This document shows, piece by piece, positions 14,401 through 36,000 of a DNA stretch of 64,000 nucleotides. Positions within the stretch are counted from its first letter, which is position 1. Each line of letters opens with the position of its first letter. Below the pieces are notes generated by a model. It had not been told where the DNA came from. It saw nothing but the letters and a program-made list of their open reading frames with translations, and ran no database searches. The position numbers and the translations under genes are program-made. The stretch comes from Anas platyrhynchos (lineage: Eukaryota > Chordata > Aves > Anseriformes > Anatidae): positions 42,678,501 through 42,742,500 of the forward strand of contig NC_092587.1 of NCBI RefSeq assembly GCF_047663525.1, given 5' to 3'.

Positions 14401-14430
14401 CACCGGGTGCAGCGCCGCCGGCTCCGCCAT
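5437..14430 (-). CDS. DESI1: DESI1, desumoylating isopeptidase 1 (PPPDE family)
   Basis: Cysteine isopeptidase of the PPPDE fold that removes SUMO from selected targets. Coding exons, 5' to 3' on the minus strand: 14430-14340, 9156-9135, 8262-8193, 7736-7627, 6809-6687, 5530-5437. They join in frame to 510 nt, or 169 aa plus TAA; the human protein is 168 aa. The N-terminus contains [18 protein letters not shown]. The catalytic pair is visible: His39 (in GIWHTS) and Cys109 (in [15 protein letters not shown]). The C-terminal exon ends SRHNGQS, close to the human tail. All introns are GT-AG. The second coding exon is only 22 nt. The start ATG lies in the CpG island shared head to head with XRCC6. 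Intron 1 (9157-14339) is the longest and holds a CR1 copy. Identification is firm. Confidence 0.95.
9135..9156 (-). CDS. DESI1: DESI1 22-nt microexon (coding exon 2)
   Basis: Two bases, six codons (KQLEGI) and two bases, flanked by a cag acceptor and a gtaagt donor on the minus strand. It is needed to join MLG of exon 1 to WHTS of exon 3 in frame. It supplies the residues just before catalytic His39. It is too short to appear as an open reading frame by itself. Confidence 0.93.
13895..14096 (-). mobile_element. CR1 LINE 3' fragment in DESI1 intron 1
   Basis: The plus strand reads tcataaaatggtttgggctg, then ggatggacctcacagatcac, then text matching the reverse complement of the CR1 3' region (CCATCCAGCCTGGCC, then the GGGATGGGGC and CCGTGCCAGCGCC stretches). 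The copy is GC-rich and fairly long. It lies about 240 bp inside the DESI1 intron from the exon 1 donor, at the edge of the CpG island. Confidence 0.85.
14243..14277. repeat. 12-bp tandem repeat, about 3 copies
   Basis: The unit gaccgttaccgt occurs at 14243 and 14255, with a nearly complete third copy from 14267. It sits between the CR1 copy and the DESI1 exon 1 donor. No function is evident. Confidence 0.9.
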
Positions 14431-14669
14431 GGGGCCGGGACCGGGGGGGGACCGGGGCCGGGGGGGGGCCGGGCGCGAACCGGCGGCGGCGGCGGGGTCT
14501 GGTCAGGCGGCGGGGCCCTGCGCAGTGCGCATGCGCGGCCCGCGGGCGGGTGGGCGGGGCGTAGAGGGGCATTCTGCCTCCTCATTGGGCGGAGGCGCCG
14601 TGAGTGGCAGCTGGGGCCGGCGGGGCGGGCGCCGCCTCCATCTTGCCCCCTCCTCAGGGCGCGGCGGCC
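14431..14669. promoter_or_regulatory. Divergent promoter shared by DESI1 and XRCC6
   Basis: Only 239 bp separate the DESI1 start (14430, minus) from the XRCC6 start (14670, plus), and the gap is a CpG-rich island without a TATA box. Visible motifs are G-runs at about 14431-14470, a perfect NRF1-type palindrome at 14526-14537, an inverted CCAAT box with an adjacent GC box (cattgggcgg) near 14583-14592, and a YY1-like CAAGATGGAGGC on the minus strand at 14645-14634. I infer one bidirectional promoter. A cctcag just before the XRCC6 start could also be a splice acceptor after a non-coding first exon, as human XRCC6 has. Confidence 0.75.
14526..14537. promoter_or_regulatory. NRF1-type site
   Basis: TGCGCATGCGCG matches the palindromic NRF1 consensus YGCGCAYGCGCR at every position. 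It lies about 95 bp upstream of the DESI1 ATG and about 130 bp upstream of the XRCC6 ATG, a normal place for a site serving both directions. Occupancy is inferred, not shown. Confidence 0.7.
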
Positions 14670-27033
<12,364 letters not shown>

Positions 27034-27288
27034 GCAGGAACAGAAAGCCCTGGTTGACTTCCATCTGCTTATAGATGTGACTGTCTTAAGTGTATGCTGG
27101 GTCTGTTCAGTCCTGCTCTGGAAGAGAAGGCAACTGCTGCTGAATCCAGCAGTGGAGAAACTTTTAGTTGTTACGAAAAATCTCTGCAAACTCAACTTCT
27201 GTTCACAGTAGCCAAAGGAAGAATTAAATTTCCTGCTAATTCAGGTTGCCCACTGAAAGCAAACACAGTTGTGCCTTCCTGGTTTCTT

Positions 27289-27294
27289 AATAAA
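27289..27294 (+). terminator. XRCC6 poly(A) signal
   Basis: A canonical AATAAA lies 256 nt after the XRCC6 stop codon (tttcttaataaaagtt). It is the first such hexamer downstream, and a short 3'UTR is consistent with the human gene. Confidence 0.8.
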
Positions 27295-27310
27295 AGTTAT
27301 TTTGGACTTC

Positions 27311-28690
27311 TTTGTAACACCAGCTATACCATCTTTTCATCAAAAAGACAGCAAAACGCACTTCAGTGTGAGTAAGAAAGCAGAATGATCCGTGCTAGTG
27401 GCACCACATGCATTCATCTGTCTGTGTGCTAACACAGGATGTAAATGTAGTGGGTTACTCTGCTACTCTCCAAAACTGCCAGCATTAGTACCAGTAATCA
27501 AAATTGGGTTCTTTTCTACCATCGGCATTATAAAGATTACCAGCAGATCACAAAGGAGAAAATCATTGCTGGTGATCAGTAGCCAGTCCTTCGGGCAAAA
27601 TGCCAACGCTTGGTAAAGCTGCTCAGCCAGGTCTTCCATTTTTAAATGGCAATTGCAAAATCGGGTTTAAAAAAAAAAAAAGAAAGAAAAAGTCGTGTTC
27701 CCTGGAGGGCTGCAAGCATTGATGACAATTAAATTACTAAGATGGCACAGAGCTTTTCCACCTCTGTAGTGAGTATGAGTCAGAGTATTGAACAGGCTTC
27801 GGTGCTAAAATCCATGCTTTAAAAATAGCTCGCTGTGGCGGGTAGCCCTTGTTTGTTACTTCCACTATTTTTTTAATTATACTTCTGGAGGCTGCATCTG
27901 GGGATGTGTAAATTTTGGTTTTCAGACTCACCCCAGGATGTCCCACCTGTCTTGCAGTGCAAGGTGAGTTAAATTTTCGTTGCTGTAGGGAACAACGCTA
28001 ATTGTTCCTAAACTGTAACTTGATGCAAACATGGAATACCTGAGATGCTCATTTTGGTCTGTGTTGGTTTTTTTTTGCGTTCAGCCAAGATTCTTCTTTG
28101 GCACACTCAATTAGGCAACGTGCTGAGGAATTAAGTCATGTATTAAAGTCATGCCCATGCTGCAGTGAGTGTGGCACACTTGTTAGGAGCCAGCTGCAAA
28201 CACTGGTGACACTGGGAGCACTCTAGCTGTACCAGCATGCTGCCCACTTGCACAATGCTGCTCAAAAGAGGAGCTAACACATATAGAGCTCTGCCATACT
28301 GGAACTAGATGGTCTCTCAATCAGCCTGCATTACAGTAGATATTTTAAATAAGGATTTGTCTAAGCAATAAATTCCTTTTGCACTTAGGTGAGGAAGTTA
28401 CCCTAAATACTTGTCTTAGCAAGACTTGAATTAAGTGCAGTGGAATAGTGAGACTGCCCTGTCCTTAATTCTGTGAATTTTCCTTTCCTGGCTGCCCTTA
28501 TTAACTTTGTCTTGGCTTGCTAACCCCCGAGTGCAATATGTTCCAGGCCTTAGATGATTATGGCACATATTGTCTAGGTTATTACATATTTTTTTTTTCT
28601 TAAAGCAGGCTATTACATTAGGCAGAAGTTTAACAAGGATGGTGGTAGAAGGCTTCAGAGCAGAAAATTAGACAGTTTGGCTTGCTCAAG
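27311..28690. other. Intergenic spacer between convergent XRCC6 and SNU13
   Basis: No exon, RNA gene or recognised repeat was seen. The interval separates two genes transcribed toward each other. A-rich tract at about 27668-27691. Confidence 0.5.
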
Positions 28691-28695
28691 AATCC

Positions 28696-28701
28696 TTTAT
28701 T
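28696..28701 (-). terminator. Candidate distal SNU13 poly(A) signal
   Basis: TTTATT on plus is AATAAA on minus, about 1.74 kb after the SNU13 stop. Other minus-strand hexamers lie nearer at 29751-29756, 29208-29213 and 29025-29030, so the 3'UTR may be as short as about 0.7 kb or may have alternative ends. Confidence 0.35.
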
Positions 28702-30444
28702 TATGCTCCTTATGTGCTTTGTTTTACATCAGCTGTTTTGGCATGGTACAGAGAGGGCAAGTCCTTTGCAGAGTTGTGCTTTTAAACACAACTAGCTCAA
28801 CAATCAGCATCAGGGAACAGCAGCCTTTCTGAAATTCATACAAATGGTAGGACTCCAAAATCTTTGTATTGACTCAACAGTAATGTCCTTACTGAGATGA
28901 ATTTACCAGCCATTTATAAAAATACACAAACGTGATTTAAGTCTTTTTGTGAGATAAGTTTCATCTGTGGGGGATGTACCAGATAGAGGTATGCAGTTGG
29001 TGCCTCTGTGGAAACGTTACAGAATTTATTTTCCCTTCTGTTGTACCTCTCAGTCTTTCCTCTCTAGCTTTCCACTTTGGAAAGGTGAGAAGCACAACTG
29101 AGCTGGGTAGCCACGTGAGGAGCCAAAAGCCTGGGGATAAACTTCCCACTGTTAGAAGTCCAGGCATGCTGCAGACATGTTCGGTACGATCTGCCCTGAC
29201 ACGGAGGTTTATTCTCCTGCTCAGACCACAAATTGGTTTTATTACACAACATGTATTTAACTACAGCTAACTCTCTAAAACCACTGCTAATCCAAAATGC
29301 TGATGGTGCTTCACGCTTTTCCAGATCATGAGGTTACCCATCATTCCCTTCTTGAGCCACACGTTGTTTTATCTGAAAAACTACTTGCTCTCTTGTTCTG
29401 GCCATGACTTCTAAGCACTGATCTTTAGCTAGATGACCATGATGTAGTAGCATCCCTCAAAGCACAGGATCCTCTTTATAATTTGCCAGAGGTATGGTAC
29501 TTGTCAGTCACAGCCAAGTTGCTGTCTACTATATTTTGTACTTAAAAATCCTAGGAAGCCCAAGCTCTGCAGGTCATTGACACAATCCATGCAAAGAAAA
29601 CTGAAGGAGGATGAACTACCACACTGCAGCAGCCTTTAGGCAATCTCTGAGCAATTTAGCTTTACAAGTAGGAACACTTCACTTGGTGGCAAACGCTTCC
29701 CCAAGGGGACGACAATTATGGACATTCCTGTGTTTAACTTTGTCAGCAATTTTATTTTCTTAGAAAGACAGTATTTAAAAATAAGTGAAATTAAGAAATT
29801 TCCCCTTGTGCACTGCTGTAAGATTTCCGCTCCCCATACAGCTTTTCCAGAAGTCTTTTGTCTGGTCTCGAGAAGAGGGTTGTGCTATGTGTACCGACCT
29901 GGGCTCCACCTGCTGCTACACAGTAGCCACTGCCTTACACAGGGTCTGTGCTGCTTCACTTCAAACAACTCCAGCAGCCTCAACACCTGCATTGTACTGG
30001 GGAACCAACAGGCCTTGTCCTCTGTAGCCTAAACCCTTCTGAAGCACAAAGATACTCACACCTGTTAGAGGCTGAAGCTTAGCAGAAATACTCAAACACA
30101 AAGGAAACTAACAGGTAGGTTAAAAAAGCCCTGAGCAGGCAGACATGGAGATAACGGGGAGGGTTTTTTTTCTTCTCTCTTGAACATCCAACAGTAAATA
30201 CAATTGTACAACCACTTTTCAATAAGTATTACAACGAGAAGGACCATGTTGGAGTGGAATAAGAGAAAAGAGGGGGAAGAGGAGGCAGAGACACTTTAAG
30301 AATGAAGCCGCTATTAAACAAAAATGTGGTATTTTGAAATGGAACACTGGTATAAAAACTCTATCAGCACCAACTAAAGCTAGACATTAATTCCCCCTGA
30401 CTTCATTTTTTAACCATTCCACACACACTTGAAATCATAGGCGT

Positions 30445-31740
30445 TTAGACCAACAGTCTCTCTATAGCTTGCTGGACAGACTGGATCTGAGGCTTCAGCT
30501 GTGATCCCTCCTTGATGGTGATTGAACAGGCGATGACGGGCCGGGAAACACCGCAAGCTCTGCCCAGGGCCTGCTTGGAGCGCACAAACACATAAGGCAC
30601 GTTCTTGTCCTCGCAGAGAAGAGGGAGGTGCAGGATGATCTCCAAGGGCTCAGCATCGGCAGCCATCACAATGAACTCCGCTATTCCTCGGTTCAGTGTT
30701 TTCGTGGCTGTAAAAGAAACTGAAGAGTAAGCCTAGGTCCTTCCGTAATGCATATCTAATGAAAAGTAACATTAGGAGATGCTGGAATTAGTGTGAGCAA
30801 GAAGGAAATCTAGCAAGAGATCAGGCCAAAGAAAGCCAGCAGCTACAGGACCATGTAATAGAACCAAGGCAGCTTCGAGTGCAGGTTGAAGAGAAGTGTG
30901 CTCAGCAGTGCACTCATGCAAGGCCAGAGGCTGGCCTTTGGAGTGCAAATAGCAGATCCTAGGGAAGGGATTATTCACAGGGTCACACCTGGGGTACTGT
31001 GCCCAGCTCTGCCCTCAAGCATGGGAGAGATTCACAACCCAGTGAGGGCAGCACAGGGCTGCTCATGTATGACAGTACAGACACCAGTGCTACAGTCTGA
31101 GCTTCTACCAGAGCTGTGTGTAAGTGCTGGAAAGCTTTGTTCTGTCCCTGAATATTGCTTAAGCAGGCTCTAAGAAGGAGGGAGGAGAAAGATACTCCTA
31201 ATAGCCAGATCTATATAACATTACTGGCTCACAACTGGCGAGCACACAGTCTCTATCCATAGCTTCTCAGCAAATCCTCGCTATAAACACAGCATTTCTA
31301 GCACGCTGTGCACCAGGGCGGTCTCACCTTCGTTGGCTCCCTTGCGTAGCTGCTTGTAGTTGCAGGACTGCTGCACGAGGTCCAGCAGCGTTTTGGTGAG
31401 CTGGGCATCGGCCAGCGGGTAGGCTTTGGGGTTCACCTCTGCCTCGCTCTGGGGAGAGGAGAAAGAGCAGCGCGTTACGCCAGCAGCCGGTGCGGGGTCC
31501 GCCACATCCACCGGCTGCCGGGCTCACCTCACATTCCTGCGCTGAATTTATAATTAAATATAGATATTTTTATTTTTTCCCCCTCCAAAGCCCCCCGGGC
31601 CCGGCCTGCCCCGCAGCCCGGCCTCCACGTGCTCCCCGCCCGCCGCCTCCCGGCCGGGCCCGGAGCAGGGAAGCGGGGCCGGGCCCCCCCCAGCCCCCGG
31701 CCTCAGCCCCGCATGGCGCCCACCCCGTCCCGCTCACCAT
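30445..31740 (-). CDS. SNU13: SNU13 (NHP2L1, 15.5K) RNA-binding protein of U4 snRNP and box C/D snoRNPs
   Basis: SNU13 binds kink-turn RNA in U4 snRNA and in box C/D snoRNAs and nucleates assembly of both particles in the nucleus and nucleolus. Coding exons on minus: 31740-31738 (the ATG alone), 31448-31328, 30707-30445. They total 387 nt, or 128 aa plus TAA, the same length as human. Exon 2 reads [14 protein letters not shown] and [15 protein letters not shown]. Exon 3 reads [40 protein letters not shown] and ends IERLLV. This is the L7Ae/L30e fold with its GANE RNA-contact motif. The start codon abuts the donor (ATG|GTGAGC), as the near-perfect fit to the known N-terminus requires. Intron 2 contains a CR1 copy. 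The gene is head to head with MEI1. Confidence 0.96.
30880..31090 (+). mobile_element. CR1 LINE internal fragment in SNU13 intron 2
   Basis: ttgaagagaagtgtgctcag, then cagggtcacacctggggtac, then tgtgcccagctctg, follow the order of the CR1 3' ORF region (gaagtgtggccagcag ... cacctggagtactgtgtcca). It is diverged and truncated at both ends. Confidence 0.75.
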
Positions 31741-31976
31741 GGCGGCGGCGGCCCCGGTGCGTGAGGGAGCGAGAACGAGGAGAAGGAGGAGGAGGCGCAG
31801 AGCCCCGGCGCAGCGGCCCGGCCCGCCTCACCTCACCTCGCCGGAACTGAGGGGGCGGCAGCGGGAAGGGGCGGGCAGCGCGGGGCCGCCTCTCGCTGCC
31901 GCTTCCTCGCCCTCAGCCCCGCCTCAGCCTCGGCTGCCCCGGTGGTGGCGGCTCCACCGAGCCCGTCCCGGCCGCC
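31741..31976. promoter_or_regulatory. Divergent promoter shared by SNU13 and MEI1
   Basis: 236 bp of very GC-rich sequence lies between the SNU13 ATG (31740, minus) and the proposed MEI1 ATG (31977, plus). It has no TATA box. A YY1-like AGATGGCGGCG reads on the minus strand at 31994-31984, just inside MEI1 exon 1. The bidirectional nature is inferred from spacing and composition. Confidence 0.65.
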
Positions 31977-32108
31977 ATGGCGGCGCCGCCATCTCGTGGG
32001 CTGGCGGCGGGGCCGTGCGGCCGCCACGCTGCGGGATGGGCGCTGCCCCTCCGCCCGCCGCTCTGCATCGCCTGCGCCCTGGGCACCCTAAGCGATGGGG
32101 GCGCCTCG
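31977..32108 (+). CDS. MEI1: Proposed MEI1 exon 1
   Basis: The ATG in gccgccATGG opens a 44-codon frame ([16 protein letters not shown]...) that reaches a gtgggc donor in phase 0, the phase exon 2 requires ([11 protein letters not shown]). The next ATG, at 32036, would reach the same donor in the wrong phase. I cannot recall the N-terminus of any MEI1 well enough to confirm it, and the frame is GC-rich and low in information, so this exon is the weakest of the chain. Confidence 0.5.
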
Positions 32109-32984
32109 GTGGGCAGCGCACACCCCATGTGTCCCCCTCATTCCCCCTCATTCCCCCCTCACAGCCTGGGCTTTGACGTCCTGGGCTGAGGGGGCTCGGG
32201 GCAGGCAGCCCCGGCGTGGTGCTGAGCGTTAGACAAGGGCAAAGCATCAACGGGTTGCCCTCACACTAACGGGTTGCCCTCACACTAACGGGTTGTCCTC
32301 ACACTAACGGGTTGTCCTTACACTAATGGGTTTGCCCTCACACTAAAGGGTTTGTCCTCACACTAAAGGGTTTGTCCTCTCCCACCCGCAGCTGGTGCGG
32401 AAGAAGCACGCGCTGTCCCGGCTGCGCGATGCCCTGGCCTGGCAGGCGCTGCCCGTCATCCAGCTCTTGGCCCTGGACGAGAGGGTCTGCGCCTCTCTGG
32501 TAGGAACCCTCTTCGGTAAGAGCGCCCTTGTGCCACGCCAGGGAGAAGGCAGGTGCCTTTTGGGGGGGTAGGTGCGAAAATGTGAGGTTTCTCCACATTT
32601 CAAGCACGTTTGAAAAAAGCAAGACGAGACTTGAGTTACCCCACTCCATGCCTCCACCACCACCACTGTGAGGTGTAGCTGCTCCCCATGGACAACTGCT
32701 TGGAAGAGGTTAATTAATTTCCCCGCTCCCCAAGGAGCTGAACCGGCACATTACTAAAGCTCCCACAATTTTCCTGACATTTCTTTGAAGTCTTCCTGGA
32801 GAACAGAGAGTGCTCTGGCTTATGGCTCTTCTCAGGCTGCCCTCACCCTGCTTTCATGCCTCACTGCTTCCTCGTCTTGCTGAACTTGGCAATATGCGAA
32901 GGTTCACACAGAAACGAAAGCGTGAGCTTAAAAGGGTGCTGCAGGATCTAGTAGCAAATATGCAAAGTAGTAATCTATATAGTG

Positions 32985-33030
<46 letters not shown>

Positions 33031-36000
33031 CCCACACCATCCCGTTAGATTGGTAGAAATCTTAGTAGCTGTAGGTCTGATACCTGCTGCTTTCTGAGGG
33101 GTTGGCCTCGCAGCAGAATGCAGATGTCAGAAAGGGCCTTTCCAATAACAGCCTCGCAGATCTTGAACATCTCTGACAGGTTTCTCTTTGCATAGCAGTG
33201 CTGTTGGTCTTTGAAATGTGTTAAATCTTGACAGAGAAAAAATACTGGTGTAAATGAGGGAACAGGAAGAGGAAGGTGGAAGGTATGAATGCAAGTGCTT
33301 TCAAAGAGCAAACACAGTGGATTTCTTTAAGTCCACAATCTCAGATGCACATCACAGATACTTCTTGTTTTGCCCTTCCCCTCCCATGACACACTGAATA
33401 ATTCAAGCAGTGTTTTCCCAGTTGGTTTCCCAGCACAAGCTCTGCTGTGCGCATGTTGGAAACAGCTTCGTTAGAAACAGAACTCTGTGCAGGTTTAGTT
33501 TTCCGAGTTGCACGCATTTTTATTGTCTACACACACAGTCCTGTGCAGATGTGGAGGGAGCAGTGCTTATGCCAATTCAGTCCTACACTGTATGATCCTA
33601 ACACTAAATACACCAGGAGACGGGGAGCTGTACTTACATTTCAGTGTTCTCTGATTTTAAATAATCAGTCTCTCTGAGAATACAATTAAATTTTGGGGGG
33701 ACAGCTGTGGGATTTTGCTGTACTTGGTGTAACTCCTGGAACAGTTGGAATCCCAGTCTAGGCTTGGGGTACAAAGAATAATATGTACATTATGGATTGA
33801 ACTTAAATGAACCAAGGATACATTTGGTGCAAGAGTATAAGAGGGACCCCCAAAGGTTTAAGCAATGCTGTGGAGGAAGCAGGAGAGAGAATACTCATTT
33901 GTTGCCTAATTATGCAAATAACTTGGAAAACAGTGTCTAGTAACAGCTTCAGTTTAGTGTTGGAATCGTTTTCACATGCCTTAAACTTAGTGTTTAAATG
34001 TAGTCTCAGCGTTTTCAGTACCGTGGAAGGAGAATACTGCTCTCAGTGATGGGTGTGAATGGAAGAAGGAAGGGACATCTCACAGCTGGGCTCTAACTTG
34101 TGTCGTTCCGGAGTGTTGTAATTCAGATGTGTACTGCCGGATACGTGCAGGGGGATGTGGTAATGTTTGCAGTTTCATATTTACCTACATAGGTGGAGCC
34201 ACTGACTTCAACTATAAAGTGCAAGAGCGAAAACAATCTTGTAAAAAATTACAGGAGAACTGAGTGCCTCACAGTCCCTTTGTCCTGGTTAAGGGAGCCC
34301 TTTTACAAAGCACTCCTTGAGCGTATCCACCCTCCTCTGGCCAAGTCAGCTTGTTCTCATGTGAAACAGGGGGAAAACAAAACAGTACTGAAAGAATTTA
34401 TGGCTCTTTTTACAAAAAGTATTTACAGCATTGTTTATCACAAGCAGGAATGAGTTCCACGGTTGATTGTGGTTTGTCTTTTAGGGATGTGCCATTCCGT
34501 GGAAGACAGCGATGCCCAGGACCAATTCATAGAAGGTGAGAGGCAGGTGTCATGTCTCAGCCACTGGCGGTTTGTGAAGAAGGGTCCGTCTTGTCTGACA
34601 GTGTGATTGAGATGTTCAGCTTCTGCACAGTTGGAATTGGGAAGAGCATCTGTTTTCTTTCAGCTGCAAGAGGGATAAGCAGGCTGTGCCAATATTTGGG
34701 GGGGGAGGGTGAGGGTAGGGAAGAGGTGTGTGCAGATTTAAATATTAGCATTTCTCTGACAGGTTCTGTATGCACCTTGAATTTAGCATCAGTTTGGTAA
34801 CAGTGGTAAACAAAGCTCCATCTTTGGGCCTGACTGAAGTCTCATTAAAGCAAATGGAAATCTTCCCGTTGGCTTCAGTGAGCTTTTGGATCTACTGCTT
34901 TTTCCTCAGGACAGAGAGTATTTGGGATTTAGCTCTGCAGACTCCAGATTCCTCTTTGTGAGGAGTCCTTCATTTCTGATCCAAAGGGAGAGCCTGCAGG
35001 TCTGAGAAGGGATCTCTGCAGCCCAGTTAACCTTGGGTATCTCTGCTGAGTCTGGTGATATTTGCAGAGCAACGATTTCCTACTGTCCAGCCATGGGAGA
35101 TGAAAGGAGATGTGACCAGCTCCTTTCAGAGGGGTATAAGTTTTCAGGCATGCGGTTGAAAGGGTGTTACGAAGGTGAGAGGTCACTCTGCCATGATATG
35201 GTTTTGCTGAGAGATAGATGCTCTCAATCAGAGGAATTTTAACATAATGACACCTAATTCTTGAAAATTCTTAGAAATTATGAGAGTTCTGGGCAAGAAA
35301 GGACCATTAAACCATCTATATATCACCTGCCTCAAGATACGCCTCTGCTGAGAGGTGTAGCTCTTTAGCTAAAGTAGGTCTCCTAGATAACCCTGCAGTG
35401 TTGCCCTGGATATACCCAGAGGCAGTGAACCTAGAAGTCTCTGGTATTTTTTTACGATGCTTTCTTAGAATACAATTGAAAAGAATGTGTTACTGTAGAG
35501 TGTGCTCTGCTTCAAACGAGTCATGCCACGACAAGAAGATAGGTACAGGTTGTATGGAGCGACGTTGGGCACGGTGTCTCAGTTAAGGGGAACAAAGATG
35601 AGCTGGTCCTTGCTTTCTGGAGAGGTGCATGGGGTACCTGCAGTCGGTAGAAGTGACTGGTAGGCCTCAGGGGCAGGAGCAGCTGGAGGAGGAGCTCTCA
35701 GACTGCTTCCAAGGACACTCACAGCTCCGATGCCTTCTCTGGAAGGATGTTTTCAAAGGCCAGTTTTCATACAGCAGGAAGCCTGTTCTATTCAATTACC
35801 ATTTTTTTTTTAAATAGTTTCTGACTAGGGCTTTGTTTCCTTCCCTTCCTGGTTCCTTATGTTTACTTGGTGTCCTGATGCTCTGTTTGTCGCTTGCAGC
35901 TCATTTCCACGCATGGTTTGTGGTGCTGCTAGAGCAGGATTGCTGTAATATTGCTGCGGAGAGCCCCGGCTGGGCTATCAGGAGTAATAGCGCTGGGACT

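Noticed and set aside
32036-32108. Alternative MEI1 start at the ATG at 32036
   Set aside because: It reaches the 32108 donor in phase 1, while exon 2 needs phase 0.
31490-32176. 228-codon plus-strand frame across the SNU13/MEI1 island
   Set aside because: Composition is Pro/Arg/Ala as expected from any frame through a CpG island, and it overlaps SNU13 and MEI1 exons in other frames.
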